Positions 1 to 8,126 of a stretch of 64,000 nt of DNA are shown here, one piece after another. The translations under genes were made by a program, and so were the position numbers. Numbering within the stretch: the stretch's first letter is position 1; each line of letters begins with the position of its first letter. This DNA is from a virus: positions 57,934-121,933 of IMG/VR virus record IMGVR_UViG_3300042477_000802. One strand, given 5' to 3'. The notes below the pieces were generated by a model. The model was given only the letters and a program-made list of their open reading frames with translations. It did not search any database and was not told the DNA's origin.

Positions 1-32
1 AATTCTAATTCTAAATCGGTGGCTTGATCCAT
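1..32 (-). CDS. Start of an unknown gene cut by the window edge
   Basis: An ATG at 32 opens a frame reading MDQATDLELE and running off the left edge. It begins nine bases after the stop codon of the next gene to the right, as elsewhere in this leftward operon. Too little remains to assign a function. Confidence 0.45.
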   Translation of the reverse strand, partial: MDQATDLELE

Positions 33-40
33 AATTTGCC

Positions 41-217
41 CTAACGGTCCCTAAGTCTCCTTAACTTTTCTTGGAGTCTTTCTTTTTTAAGAGTTACATC
101 AATTAATTTAGTTTCTAAAGAAAGAAATTCATTTCTTAAAGAATTTAATTCTTTTTTAATTTCTGACCGAGCTTCATCTAATTTACTAATTAGAAGCATC
201 AATTCTTGTTCTAACAT
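41..217 (-). CDS. Small coiled-coil protein (58 aa)
   Basis: A 58-codon frame starts at ATG 217 behind an AAGGA SD motif and ends with TAG at 41. The protein is almost all helix-forming, with leucine/isoleucine at heptad-like spacing among Glu, Lys and Arg, and a basic end (EKLRRLRDR). A short coiled coil is predicted; no enzymatic motif is visible. Function unknown. Confidence 0.6.
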   Translation of the reverse strand: MLEQELMLLISKLDEARSEIKKELNSLRNEFLSLETKLIDVTLKKERLQEKLRRLRDR

Positions 218-291
218 GCAAATCCTTTATGTTATTAGCCCCAGCCTACGCCAATAACGATGACATCCTGTTGATATCTTTCCGATTGAAA

Positions 292-525
292 TTAACTTAA
301 TCCCTTAACAAACTCTTGACGCTCCTCATCTGTTAATCGATTCCAGAAAGCTACGCCTTCTTCAGTGGCGTTGAGCTCCCTCACAATTTCAGTTCCTTGA
401 GTAAACCAAACTTCTTCAGCCTCTCGATTCCAATGACGATATTTAACTGAACGAGTCTTAACGACGACCTTAGTCACCTTTTCACGAGGCTTACTCAGTT
501 TATTAGTAATTTCACATCGAAACAT
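292..525 (-). CDS. Hypothetical protein, 77 aa
   Basis: The ATG at 525 follows GGAG at suitable spacing and the frame ends with TAA. The N-terminal half is basic; the C-terminal half (NRLTDEERQEFVKGL) looks like an amphipathic helix. Not recognised. It lies just downstream of a KOW-like gene in the same direction. Confidence 0.6.
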   Translation of the reverse strand: MFRCEITNKLSKPREKVTKVVVKTRSVKYRHWNREAEEVWFTQGTEIVRELNATEEGVAFWNRLTDEERQEFVKGLS

Positions 526-528
526 ATA

Positions 529-825
529 TCACTCCATTTCTTCCTGAGACCGCCGCTTGCCGCCCCTACGTTTAGTTACTTCTACATCCTTAGGCTGCTC
601 TACCTCTACTTCTGGAAGAGCTTCTCGCATCTTGCCCTGGAAACGGGTAAGATGAACATTCTCATCTAGAATATATGATTCACTACCAAAAGTGACCACA
701 ATCCCGCCCTCTGTTCCCTGAACATGGGAATCAACTACCCCCAAACTTCCAGATAACTTCTGAGCAAACTTATGCCCAATATAAGTTACCTTATCACCTG
801 CCTGAAACCTCTTAAAAAACTTCAT
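529..825 (-). CDS. Small KOW/SH3-like protein (98 aa)
   Basis: The frame is open further upstream, but the start MKFFKRF at 825 has an AAAGGA SD and gives a sensible N-terminus. Residues ~8-55 (GDKVTYIGHK, GSLGVV, GGIVVTFGSESY) show the Gly/Val beta-barrel pattern of KOW/SH3-like domains that bind RNA, DNA or ribosomes. The tail is charged and basic (KRRGGKRRSQEEME). The family call rests on pattern only. Confidence 0.6.
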   Translation of the reverse strand: MKFFKRFQAGDKVTYIGHKFAQKLSGSLGVVDSHVQGTEGGIVVTFGSESYILDENVHLTRFQGKMREALPEVEVEQPKDVEVTKRRGGKRRSQEEME

Positions 826-945
826 GTAAATTATTTCCTTTATCGTAAAAAAGTTAACGAATAAATAAGTATCAGTCACACAATTGTTCAAGTCCCTATT
901 TATTCTGCTTGCTACTCTTGATATTTCAAACTGACATAGCAAAGA

Positions 946-1125
946 CTAAGAATTTTTAGAAGAACCTTCAGAAGGATCATCTTCATCATATCCAGAAGCA
1001 ATAACTTCGGATTTGACTTCCTCACAAGGAGGAAGAGGTTTCTTAGTCTTATAATAAGCGGCTACCAAAAATACCACTAAAGTGAGTACCACTGGTAACA
1101 TTACTAGCATAAAAGCATCAATCAT
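946..1125 (-). CDS. Small membrane protein (59 aa)
   Basis: ATG at 1125 overlaps the TGA of the preceding gene (ATGA), implying translational coupling; the stop is TAG. One N-terminal transmembrane helix (LVMLPVVLTLVVFLVAAYY) is followed by a cytoplasmic-type KTKK and an acidic, serine-rich tail. It resembles the tiny single-span proteins common in large phages. Role unknown. Confidence 0.6.
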   Translation of the reverse strand: MIDAFMLVMLPVVLTLVVFLVAAYYKTKKPLPPCEEVKSEVIASGYDEDDPSEGSSKNS

Positions 1126-1398
1126 TTTCCACCCTTATCAGACTTCTTACGTCGAGCTTGCTTAGTAGCCTGGCCTACTTCCTTGGCTCGTCGAATAGTA
1201 TCTGCCGAACGAGGCGTGTTATTCTTGCCACTCTTATTGGCTTTCCAGAGTGCAACATCAGGATTATCCTTGAGAGAACGAACGAATTGCTTGAGTGTAC
1301 CAGGACACTTCTTAGCATGCCAAAGAGCCTTCAATCGAGAGCCCGGACTTCCATGACCAACTTCTCCACGATTACCACGATTATTATCTTCACTCATA
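1122..1398 (-). CDS. Basic hypothetical protein (~91 aa)
   Basis: ATG (MSEDNN) at 1398 is preceded by AAGGA and is preferred over an upstream GTG in frame. The protein is strongly basic, with many Lys/Arg and a C-terminus of ARRKKSDKGGK, compatible with nucleic-acid binding. Stop TGA overlaps the start of the downstream membrane-protein gene. Not recognised. Confidence 0.6.
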
Positions 1399-1479
1399 AT
1401 ACTGTTCCTTTGCACTCGCCTAGGGCGATTCAGTTGTTATTGTTAAGTATTCTACTGCGTAAGTGTAGTAGAATAAATT

Positions 1480-1671
1480 CTAATTGACAGAAGATTCTGT
1501 CTCAAATCCCATCATGACTCGGATGAAATCTACCTCATCCCAACCACAAGCATTAATAAATGCTCGAATAAAATCACAATGTTGACTAATTCCTTCTAAA
1601 TCAGAAAGAGGAAATTCCTTTTCATACAATTTATCTACCTGATCTGATACGTATTGATACGGTAATTTCAC
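1480..1671 (-). CDS. Small protein with a CGW motif (63 aa)
   Basis: The favoured start is GTG at 1671, which shares a base with the deaminase stop (TAGTG) and has GGAG five bases upstream. The end is TAG. The stretch FIRAFINACGWDEVDFI resembles LIEAYLSCCGWNWDEIL in the protein at 2348-2545, so the two are probable paralogues. Function unknown. Confidence 0.55.
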   Translation of the reverse strand: MKLPYQYVSDQVDKLYEKEFPLSDLEGISQHCDFIRAFINACGWDEVDFIRVMMGFETESSVN

Positions 1672-2015
1672 TATGGCTCCAAACTGTCCCATTGATTGGG
1701 ACCGCAAGTATAATAAACTTTCTTGACTTTGGCTCGACGCATAGCTCTCATACAATCAGCACACGGCTGACTGTTGGCCCATTGACCATTTTTAGTCACA
1801 CGGGCCAAATAAACAATAGCTCCCTGATCTAACTTTCTCACTAACCGAGCCTCACAATGAGAACTAGGAACCGGACCACTAGGGTGCCCATTATAGGCAT
1901 ACACCATCACATCATCACTGCGAAGTGCAATGGCACCCAAACAAAAGCTCCTTTTGTTTTTATAAATCCTAGCCGCCTTCGCTGCTAGAGTTAATAATTT
2001 TTTAGGATTTTTCAT
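1671..2015 (-). CDS. Cytidine/deoxycytidylate deaminase family protein
   Basis: The zinc-dependent deaminase signature is clear: HCEARL (HxE, zinc ligand plus catalytic Glu) near residue 53 and PCADC (PCxxC, two zinc ligands) near residue 84. Phage members usually convert dCMP to dUMP, feeding thymidylate synthase; a ThyX and a dUTPase are in this window, so that pathway fits. At 114 aa it is compact and lacks the regulatory insert of T4-type dCMP deaminases. Substrate (dCMP, cytidine or other) cannot be fixed by eye. Ends in TAG and overlaps the upstream gene by 14 bases. Confidence 0.85.
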   Translation of the reverse strand: MKNPKKLLTLAAKAARIYKNKRSFCLGAIALRSDDVMVYAYNGHPSGPVPSSHCEARLVRKLDQGAIVYLARVTKNGQWANSQPCADCMRAMRRAKVKKVYYTCGPNQWDSLEP

Positions 2016-2412
2016 ATAATTTTATTAACGCTCGCTGAGCACGTTTTTCAATTTCTTCCCAAGAAGTATTTAGCGCTACTAATTGTCTAGCCCATTCTCT
2101 TTTGAAGAGATCGACTGGATAGCTAGAATATTCTAGACACTTACTAAAAGAAGTAGCTGGCAACAAGTGCCAGGACTTTACTCCTTGAGGATGATCGGAG
2201 TCATAATATTTTCCTTTATATCGGATAAAGGCATGACTTTCAACGCTACAGAGCGTGGTGTGTCGAAATAACAAATGGGCCGAATAGGCCCATAAAAAAC
2301 ACCGACCAAAATTAATAATGGTCGGGTCAATATCGTAAAAAATTTGGTTAGTGATAAATTGTGGGTCGAAGTTTGACCGTCGAATCAAGGCATATTTTTT
2401 CCAATATTTCAT
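2002..2412 (-). CDS. Hypothetical protein (~136 aa)
   Basis: The ATG at 2412 (MKYWKKYAL) is chosen over a TTG at 2448 with no SD; either start overlaps the preceding gene by about 64 bases or more in another frame. The protein is rich in aromatic residues (SHAFIRYKGKYYDSDHP) with a charged helical C-terminus. No known motif recognised. It precedes the deaminase gene in the operon. Confidence 0.55.
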   Translation of the reverse strand: MKYWKKYALIRRSNFDPQFITNQIFYDIDPTIINFGRCFLWAYSAHLLFRHTTLCSVESHAFIRYKGKYYDSDHPQGVKSWHLLPATSFSKCLEYSSYPVDLFKREWARQLVALNTSWEEIEKRAQRALIKLYEKS

Positions 2413-2545
2413 CCCAGTTCCATCCGCAACAAGAAAGATATGCTTCAATTAATTCAGCTCTATCAACTGTATTAGTTGAGTTAACATCAGTAAACATTAA
2501 CCGATCTAATCCTAGACTCACTTCTTCGTAAGATAGCTTTTTCAT
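2348..2545 (-). CDS. Small CGW-motif protein (65 aa)
   Basis: Starts at ATG 2545, just inside an R1 hairpin element. The central segment LIEAYLSCCGWNWDEIL matches the neighbour at 1480-1671. The C-terminal part is double-coded with the next gene. Function unknown. Confidence 0.5.
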   Translation of the reverse strand: MKKLSYEEVSLGLDRLMFTDVNSTNTVDRAELIEAYLSCCGWNWDEILEKICLDSTVKLRPTIYH

Positions 2546-2550
2546 GTTAC

Positions 2551-2580
2551 TAGGGACCAGTAAAAAAATTTAGTCGCTGG
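2551..2580 (-). repeat. R1 hairpin element, isolated copy
   Basis: Contains TTTAGTCGCTGG preceded by an A-run and CTAGGGACCAG, the same layout as the dense copies at 37-42 kb. On the minus strand it lies 6-35 bases before the start codon of the small protein gene, so it is part of that leader or its promoter. Confidence 0.75.
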
Positions 2581-2594
2581 GACGCGTTACAGTC

Positions 2595-2612
2595 TCACGG
2601 TAATTACCGTGA
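2595..2612. repeat. Perfect 18-bp palindrome
   Basis: TCACGGTAATTACCGTGA is its own reverse complement. It lies between the 40-aa gene and the R1 copy in a leftward operon. It could be a dimeric regulator site or an RNA hairpin. Confidence 0.6.
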
Positions 2613-2625
2613 CACTAAAAATATG

Positions 2626-2748
2626 TTAGTTGTTCTTGGTAGAAATAATTTGCCGTAACATTTCCATCCGACAAAAGCGATCATAATCGCCTGCCGCGAA
2701 AGCTTCCTTCATCCAAATATTTAAAATTTCTACTGCAATATCCTGCAT
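2626..2748 (-). CDS. Micro-protein (40 aa)
   Basis: ATG at 2748 follows GGAG with five-base spacing and ends in TAA. The sequence (MQDIAVEILNIWMKEAFAAG, then DYDRFCRMEML) is helical and amphipathic. No family recognised; support is the SD, coding-like composition and gap filling. Confidence 0.5.
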   Translation of the reverse strand: MQDIAVEILNIWMKEAFAAGDYDRFCRMEMLRQIISTKNN

Positions 2749-2758
2749 AATTTCTCCA

Positions 2759-3361
2759 TCACCACAAAGTTTTTAACTTAAGTAATTTCAAGTATTCTTT
2801 TTCAGAATTTATTCTTTTACCATTTAAAAACCATTTTTTAGTTCCATTAGACAATTCCATGGCTGGGCCATCTTCTCGATGAAGAGAGCCGTGAATATAC
2901 CATGATTTATCTCCATCAGTATCTATGATAGCGGGACCATCTGTTCGATGAAGCTTACCATCAAGATACCATTCTTGATCTCCATTTTCGCATTCTTTGG
3001 CTGGGCCATCTTCTCGATGGCGCTTTCCATTAATCCACCACTCTTTATCTTCATAGGCTTCTACGGCTGGACCATCTAGTCGATGGTGTTGACCATGAAG
3101 ATACCATTCTTGAGTCCGGTAGCTGATGAGTGCAGGACCATCTTCTCGATGAAATTTGCCATTTAACATAAATGTTATGAGTCCTTCAGGACCAAATTTT
3201 AATTTCGATCCTTTACCTAGAGGAATAGTTAGCTCTTCCTTTTCAAGGTCTATAACTATATTTTTAGTTAGAGGCTTATCTTTGGAAAAAAGGACCTTCA
3301 TAATGTCATTTTTATTTAATAAAATTTGTGCATTATTCTGGTTGATTCGTTTTTTTATCAT
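2759..3361 (-). CDS. HREDGPA-repeat protein (200 aa, 5 repeats)
   Basis: About 70 N-terminal residues are unique (MIKKRINQ onward, lysine-rich, then ELTIPLGKGSKLKFGPEG). Five ~23-residue repeats follow, with cores HREDGPALIS, HRLDGPAVEA, HREDGPAKEC, HRTDGPAIID and HREDGPAMEL. The tail EKEYLKLLKLKTLW is a degenerate form of the family tail. Its ATG overlaps the TGA of the frame-corrected upstream gene. Confidence 0.75.
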   Translation of the reverse strand: MIKKRINQNNAQILLNKNDIMKVLFSKDKPLTKNIVIDLEKEELTIPLGKGSKLKFGPEGLITFMLNGKFHREDGPALISYRTQEWYLHGQHHRLDGPAVEAYEDKEWWINGKRHREDGPAKECENGDQEWYLDGKLHRTDGPAIIDTDGDKSWYIHGSLHREDGPAMELSNGTKKWFLNGKRINSEKEYLKLLKLKTLW

Positions 3362-3673
3362 AAAGTTTTTGGCTTAACTAATTTCCAATACTCTTCTTCG
3401 GAATACTCTTTACCTTGAAGGAACCATTTTTTTAGTTCCATTAGCTTTTTCTACTGCTGGCCCATCTTCTCGATGAAGTTTATCATCGATAAACCATCCT
3501 TTACTTCCATCAGCCCATTCTAATGCCGGCCCATCTTCTCGATGTAATTTACCATGAAGATACCACTCTTTACCTCCATCAGCCCATTCTATTGCCGGAC
3601 CATCTTCTCGATGTAACTTATTATTCCAATAATAATATTTAGAGCCAAATTTATCTTTTTTAATTTTTTTCAT
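3358..3673 (-). pseudogene. HREDGPA-repeat gene with a frameshift at an A7 run
   Basis: Three intact repeats are followed by a shift in a run of seven A (minus strand, near 3430): the open frame ends TKKMVPSR. Skipping one A restores the usual tail KKWFLQGKEYSEEEYWKLV and runs to a TGA overlapping the next start. It may be a broken gene, a homopolymer sequencing error, or slippage at A7. All other copies in this area are intact. Confidence 0.7.
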
Positions 3674-3676
3674 ATT

Positions 3677-3991
3677 TCACCACAAAGCTTTCAGTTTGAC
3701 TACTCGCCAATATTCTTCTTCTGAATATTCTTTACCTTGAAGAAACCACTCTTTATCTCCATTAGCATATTCTGCTGCTGGACCATCTTCTCGATGTAAT
3801 TTGTCATGAAGAAACCAAAATTTAGTTCCATTAGCATATTCTACGGCTGGTCCATCTTTTCGATGTCGTTGGCCATGAAACCACCATTCTTTATGACCAC
3901 GAGTACTTGCTACCGCTGGACCATCTTCTCGATGTAAGAGACCATTCCAATAATATTTAGAGCCATATTCATCTATCTTAATTTCTTGCAT
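3677..3991 (-). CDS. HREDGPA-repeat protein (104 aa, 3 repeats)
   Basis: Typical short family member: N-terminus MQEIKIDEYGSKYYWNG, three repeats, then tail GKEYSEEEYWRVVKLKALW. The repeat cores are HREDGPAVAS, HRKDGPAVEY and HREDGPAAEY. Encoded between two relatives in the same direction with very short spacers. Confidence 0.75.
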   Translation of the reverse strand: MQEIKIDEYGSKYYWNGLLHREDGPAVASTRGHKEWWFHGQRHRKDGPAVEYANGTKFWFLHDKLHREDGPAAEYANGDKEWFLQGKEYSEEEYWRVVKLKALW

Positions 3992-4064
3992 ACTTTACCA
4001 TAAAGCTTTCAATTTAACCATTCGCCAATTTTACCATAAAGATTTTAGTTTAACTAGTGGTAGT
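3992..4064 (-). other. Duplicated fossil of a repeat-gene tail
   Basis: The 3'-end sequence of a repeat gene (TTTACCATAAAG followed by TTTTAGTTTAAC or similar) appears twice in tandem, near 3993-4025 and 4030-4062. No open gene spans the second copy. It looks like a remnant left when a neighbouring repeat gene was deleted by recombination. Confidence 0.5.
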
Positions 4065-4550
4065 TCATTTAATGGTAGAGATTCCGTTAAAAAACGCACT
4101 CATCAACTTACAAGATTGACAGACAAAAGTTTTATTACTTTGATCCGGATGAGCATACTCATAATATTGACCACATGGTCCACGACAAGTAGCTCCCTCC
4201 TCCAACTCATACGAGGTATCTACCGTATATGGAAATCTAATCTTCTTAATTCTAAATGCTTTATGAATATCCTTTTCATAGACATGAAAAGAACGATGAT
4301 GATTAATCATCCAATGATATTTAACATAATGATTGAATTTAGTTAATGCACTTTGATATTGTTTATTATCAAGCAGCTCATTAATTTCTTCCGCCACTTG
4401 TAATTCTTTAGCAATTTGAAAATCAAAATGATTGTTAATCACATCTACCATATCAGCACAAGCAGATTGTAAAGCTTCTTCCTTACTATTATAGATAGTA
4501 ATATTTACTTCTTGCTCCATATGGTGAGCATATTCAACAATCCAGGGCAT
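4065..4550 (-). CDS. Protein with C-terminal zinc ribbon (161 aa)
   Basis: The C-terminal region has CRGPCGQYYEYAHPD then FVCQSC, a paired CxxxC/CxxC arrangement expected to hold one zinc ion. The N-terminal ~110 residues are helical and acidic. Not recognised as a known family. A zinc ribbon suggests nucleic-acid or protein binding. Confidence 0.6.
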   Translation of the reverse strand: MPWIVEYAHHMEQEVNITIYNSKEEALQSACADMVDVINNHFDFQIAKELQVAEEINELLDNKQYQSALTKFNHYVKYHWMINHHRSFHVYEKDIHKAFRIKKIRFPYTVDTSYELEEGATCRGPCGQYYEYAHPDQSNKTFVCQSCKLMSAFFNGISTIK

Positions 4551-4562
4551 CTGTTCTCCTAA

Positions 4563-5039
4563 TTAATATTTGATAGTTTGACCATTCGGAGTTACTCTAC
4601 CATAAGTAGAACCATTAGAATAAATATATTTATCTTCATGGCATTCATAATCCCTATGATCTTCAAAGTTTTCTGGCTTGATATATTTACATAAATCGTA
4701 ACAAACTGTATCTCCGCATGTTTTACGGATATGATTTAAATGGTCAATTACATCTTGCTTACTTTGATATTTTTTATCGACATTAGCCTGGTAGATGTCA
4801 GGGCCATCTTCTCGATATAGTTGACCATTAACATAATATTTTTTAGTCTCCCCTTTAACGGAGCTATTTGTTTGCTCATTAATTTTTACTGAAAAAGGCT
4901 CTGGTAGTGGAGGATTCAAGTTTAATTGATATTTATCAATCAAATTATTGACCGCAGTTAATGCAGCGGCGGCCTCATGTTTATTATCGCTCTTAGCGAG
5001 CGATAATAATTTTTCTACTTTTTCAATTTTAGATTTCAT
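4563..5039 (-). CDS. DUF2786-like protein with one degenerate repeat
   Basis: Residues 1-36 (KIEKVEKLLSLAKSDNKHEA, then AAALTAVNNLIDKYQL) match the helical pattern of DUF2786 proteins found in phages and bacteria. Further on is a single degenerate repeat (YYVNGQLYREDGPD). The C-terminal ~80 residues have spaced Cys/His. The stop side overlaps the helicase operon by ATGA. Function unknown. Confidence 0.65.
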   Translation of the reverse strand: MKSKIEKVEKLLSLAKSDNKHEAAAALTAVNNLIDKYQLNLNPPLPEPFSVKINEQTNSSVKGETKKYYVNGQLYREDGPDIYQANVDKKYQSKQDVIDHLNHIRKTCGDTVCYDLCKYIKPENFEDHRDYECHEDKYIYSNGSTYGRVTPNGQTIKY

Positions 5040-6529
5040 TTTTTACTAGAAGCTAAATACAGCTCCCTCTTAGCACGAGTATAAGCGACATAAGTAAGAT
5101 TGTCTTCTTCGATTCCGGTGCCAGGTCGATAAGTATCAGAGAGCATAAAAACCCTATCACGCTCCAAGCCCTTGGCTTTATGAGTAGTAGAGAGCATCAC
5201 TCGATCCCTCCGATCATCTCCCTCATGGAATAACTTCTCAATATTAACCTTTACCTCTTCCAAAGACCGAGTTCCCTCACATAGAGTACGAAGGCAATCC
5301 ATCTTATCAGAGATGATATCCGTACTTCGCTTGGACTTGCTTAGTCGCTCCAATTCCGAATTCTCATATTCCTCTAACCAATTTAAGAAATTAATAACCG
5401 ACTCAGCCTTAGAGCGGCGAATCAAGGCGATCATATTTTTGCCTAAATCCTTGCCCTGAATATTAGCCGGAATATGAGCTTTTAATAAATTGAGACACCA
5501 TCGAATCAAAGGTGCATTCGTGCGCGAGAGAATGAAATCTCCAGGCTTTACCTTATCTAAGATTTGATGGTCTGAAATCTCAGAGACCAAACCTTCTTCG
5601 GCTGAAGGGGCCGCCTGTAAATCAGGAACAAATTGTTGAGCCAAAGCCACAATTGCTTTAGCACAACGATAAGTAACTGAGAGAGTTAATCTTTTAGATT
5701 GAAGACGATTAACAATGTTTTGAATAGCATTGCTATCGGCACCCATAAAGGAGTAAATAGCTTGTCGCTCATCTCCGACCGAGATAACTCGGCCATGACG
5801 ACCTGCTGAACGAAGAGCCAATTCAATTTGAGCTTTGTTTAAGTCTTGAGCCTCATCGACAAAGACCATGCCATAAGTTTCTAATGGAGCTTGATACACA
5901 TTGGGAAACCAAATCATATCATCAAAATCCATGCGATGAGTATCATTCTTACAACCAGTCATGACTTTAATGACGCTCGTAATAAAAGACTCTCGAGTCG
6001 TATTGCAAGTATCAATATCATGACGGTCCATGATCTCATCGATATCTTCGTACCTGTCTGCCAGATAGCTTTTAGACAAAGAGACGCACTTAGCTAAGTT
6101 CTGACGAATATCTAAAGTTTCAGAATCATCACCTTTTTCTGCCTTGATAAAACCATACAGCTTTTCGTTACGGTCATCAATCTTAACCTTAGGAAACATC
6201 CTTTTGCTAGCTTGCAAGCCTAAAGAATGGATGGTAGAAACTGTTACTCCGGCCGGAGCCTTGCGCTCTAATTCTTTTTTAATGTCCTTAGCAAAGGCAC
6301 ACATTAAAGAGGGTTGCCGATTTAACGGCACATGATAGAAGCCTTCCACAATAGTAGTGGACTTACCCGTACCTGCATAGCTATCTACTTGTGTATGACC
6401 TTGCCCATTCGCAATATCATCAAAGACCGCTTGCTGATAAGCGGACCAAGAACGTTGGGTTCGAGGCTCCTTCACAACTTGAAGTGGAGTAAATTTAGAA
6501 TAATTGGTACGACGGGCGCTGTAAGCCAT
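5036..6529 (-). CDS. UvrD/Rep-family superfamily 1 DNA helicase
   Basis: Motifs occur in order: Walker A AGTGKST (residues 52-58), Walker B/DExx FVDEAQDL, motif III GDERQAIYSF, motif IV VTYRC, motif V STTHKAKGLE and motif VI VAYTRAKREL. At 497 aa it is shorter than UvrD (~720 aa), with reduced 1B/2B insertions, as in many phage SF1A helicases. It should unwind DNA 3'-5' using ATP, probably in replication or recombination. TGA overlaps the next gene's ATG. Confidence 0.92.
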   Translation of the reverse strand: MAYSARRTNYSKFTPLQVVKEPRTQRSWSAYQQAVFDDIANGQGHTQVDSYAGTGKSTTIVEGFYHVPLNRQPSLMCAFAKDIKKELERKAPAGVTVSTIHSLGLQASKRMFPKVKIDDRNEKLYGFIKAEKGDDSETLDIRQNLAKCVSLSKSYLADRYEDIDEIMDRHDIDTCNTTRESFITSVIKVMTGCKNDTHRMDFDDMIWFPNVYQAPLETYGMVFVDEAQDLNKAQIELALRSAGRHGRVISVGDERQAIYSFMGADSNAIQNIVNRLQSKRLTLSVTYRCAKAIVALAQQFVPDLQAAPSAEEGLVSEISDHQILDKVKPGDFILSRTNAPLIRWCLNLLKAHIPANIQGKDLGKNMIALIRRSKAESVINFLNWLEEYENSELERLSKSKRSTDIISDKMDCLRTLCEGTRSLEEVKVNIEKLFHEGDDRRDRVMLSTTHKAKGLERDRVFMLSDTYRPGTGIEEDNLTYVAYTRAKRELYLASSKK

Positions 6530-6543
6530 ATATTAATTACAAT

Positions 6544-6792
6544 TCAAGAAGGATTGATATTTTCAATGCTATTGAAATCAATAACATCAATTTCTAGAGA
6601 GTTAGTTTCTCCAGAATCCAAATAGACAATATTGACTGTTTCAGGAGTTTCGTCTCGAAAGAGACTAAATTCCACTGGACGATTAAGATAGGTACCAGTA
6701 AAGTATTCTAAACCTAGAGGCACATACCCAGAGCAATATTGGAAGAGCCCATGACGATTAACCATTTTTTCAGCAAATCTTTGACGAGACAT
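6544..6792 (-). CDS. Hypothetical protein, 82 aa
   Basis: Clear ATG frame directly upstream of the helicase gene. The sequence has beta-rich segments (PVEFSLFRDETPETVNIVYL) and an acidic end. No motif recognised. Confidence 0.55.
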   Translation of the reverse strand: MSRQRFAEKMVNRHGLFQYCSGYVPLGLEYFTGTYLNRPVEFSLFRDETPETVNIVYLDSGETNSLEIDVIDFNSIENINPS

Positions 6793-6800
6793 AACTTCCT

Positions 6801-6977
6801 TTAAGTATAGATGTAACCATCTGTATCAATTCCGACATAAACATTATTATCGAAAAAATAATAATGATCTACATTCCATTTTAATTCTTGGAGAATAATT
6901 TGATAATTATCCGGGAATGTTTTTTTGATAGCTTCGTTAATTAGATCTGGAATTAATAATTCAGAATTATATTGCAT
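6801..6977 (-). CDS. Small acidic protein (58 aa)
   Basis: ATG at 6977 opens M-QYNSELLIPDLINEAIKK and ends in TAA at 6801. It contains an aromatic, acidic centre (NVDHYYFFDNNVYVGIDTDG). It fills the gap between two genes with short spacers. Function unknown. Confidence 0.55.
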   Translation of the reverse strand: MQYNSELLIPDLINEAIKKTFPDNYQIILQELKWNVDHYYFFDNNVYVGIDTDGYIYT

Positions 6978-6998
6978 TTTAATTTGCGGTAGAAAAAT

Positions 6999-7385
6999 TT
7001 ACCATAAAGCTTTTAGCTTTACTAGTCTCCAATATTCTTCTTCTGAATATTCTTTTCCTTGAAGGTACCACTCTTTAGATCCATCAGTATTTTCTACTGC
7101 GGGACCATCTTCTCGATGAAGTTGATCGTGAATCCACCATTCTTTAGATCCATTAGCCCATTCTACTGCCGGACCATCTCCTCGATGGTGTTGACCATGA
7201 AAAAACCAGTATTTATCTCCATTAGCATTATCTGCTGCCGGACCATCTTCTCGATGAAATTGGTCATGAAAATACCAATGTTTATCTCCATTAGGCCATT
7301 CTACCGCTGGACCATCTTCTCGGTGAAGAAGATCATTCCAATAATAATATTTAATGCCTATTTGATCTATTTCAATTTTTTGCAT
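6999..7385 (-). CDS. HREDGPA-repeat protein (128 aa, 4 repeats)
   Basis: N-terminus MQKIEIDQIGIKYYYWND, four repeats (one with core HRGDGPAVEW) and tail GKEYSEEEYWRLVKLKALW. First of three consecutive leftward family genes separated by 3-base spacers. Confidence 0.75.
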   Translation of the reverse strand: MQKIEIDQIGIKYYYWNDLLHREDGPAVEWPNGDKHWYFHDQFHREDGPAADNANGDKYWFFHGQHHRGDGPAVEWANGSKEWWIHDQLHREDGPAVENTDGSKEWYLQGKEYSEEEYWRLVKLKALW

Positions 7386-7388
7386 ACT

Positions 7389-7703
7389 TTACCATAAAGC
7401 TTTTAGCTTTACCATTAGCCAATACTCTTTTTCTGCGTATTGTTTACCTTGAAGATACCACTCTTTAGTTCCATCAGGCCATTCTATAGTTGGACCATCT
7501 TCTCGATGACGTTGGCCATGAAAATACCAGACTGTAGTGCCATTAGCATATTCTACTGCTGGGCCATCTTCTCGATGTAATTCGCCATGAAGCCACCATT
7601 GTTTATCTCCATTAGCCCACTCTATAGCTGGGCCATCTTCTCGATGTAGCTGACCATTCCAATAATATTTTTTATTGTATTCATCTATTGTAATTTCTTG
7701 CAT
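7389..7703 (-). CDS. HREDGPA-repeat protein (104 aa, 3 repeats)
   Basis: Begins MQEITIDEYNKKYYWNG. Repeat cores are HREDGPAIEW, HREDGPAVEY and HREDGPTIEW. The tail GKQYAEKEYWLMVKLKALW is intact. Confidence 0.75.
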   Translation of the reverse strand: MQEITIDEYNKKYYWNGQLHREDGPAIEWANGDKQWWLHGELHREDGPAVEYANGTTVWYFHGQRHREDGPTIEWPDGTKEWYLQGKQYAEKEYWLMVKLKALW

Positions 7704-7706
7704 ACT

Positions 7707-8021
7707 TTACCATAAAGCTTTTAGTTTTACTAAGCGCCAATATTCTTCTTCGGAATATTCTTTATTACAAAGATAGTAGCGTTTATGCCCACCAGGATAT
7801 TCACGAGCTGGACCATCTTCTCGATGTCTTTTGCCATGAATCCACCATTCTTTGCTTTCATGATATTCACGGGCTGGGCCATCTTCTCGATGCCATTTGC
7901 CATGAAGAAACCACTCTTTATGGCCATTAGCCCACTCTATTGCTGGACCATCTTCTCGATGGAAATGACCATGAAAATAGTATTTTACTGTTCCATTAAA
8001 AGTAATTATCTTTTCTTGCAT
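7707..8021 (-). CDS. HREDGPA-repeat protein (104 aa, 3 repeats)
   Basis: The start MQEKIITF at 8021 aligns with the N-termini of its neighbours; an upstream in-frame ATG would add 14 residues overlapping a possible micro-gene. Three repeats, two with the core HREDGPAREY, then the usual tail. Confidence 0.7.
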   Translation of the reverse strand: MQEKIITFNGTVKYYFHGHFHREDGPAIEWANGHKEWFLHGKWHREDGPAREYHESKEWWIHGKRHREDGPAREYPGGHKRYYLCNKEYSEEEYWRLVKLKALW

Positions 8022-8028
8022 GTGGTTT

Positions 8029-8124
8029 TTAATCTTCCCACGAAGACCATAAGACCCAAACAATAATAGATTGAACTATAAAACTAGCAGCCATTAATCC
8101 AATGATAATAAACATATATGTCAT
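8029..8124 (-). CDS. Possible single-span membrane micro-protein (31 aa)
   Basis: A short frame directly after a tRNA gene encodes a hydrophobic helix (MFIIIGLMAASFIVQSIIVW) and stops eight bases before the next start. No SD is obvious, so translation is uncertain. Similar tiny membrane proteins recur in this window. Confidence 0.4.
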   Translation of the reverse strand: MTYMFIIIGLMAASFIVQSIIVWVLWSSWED

Positions 8125-8126
8125 AG

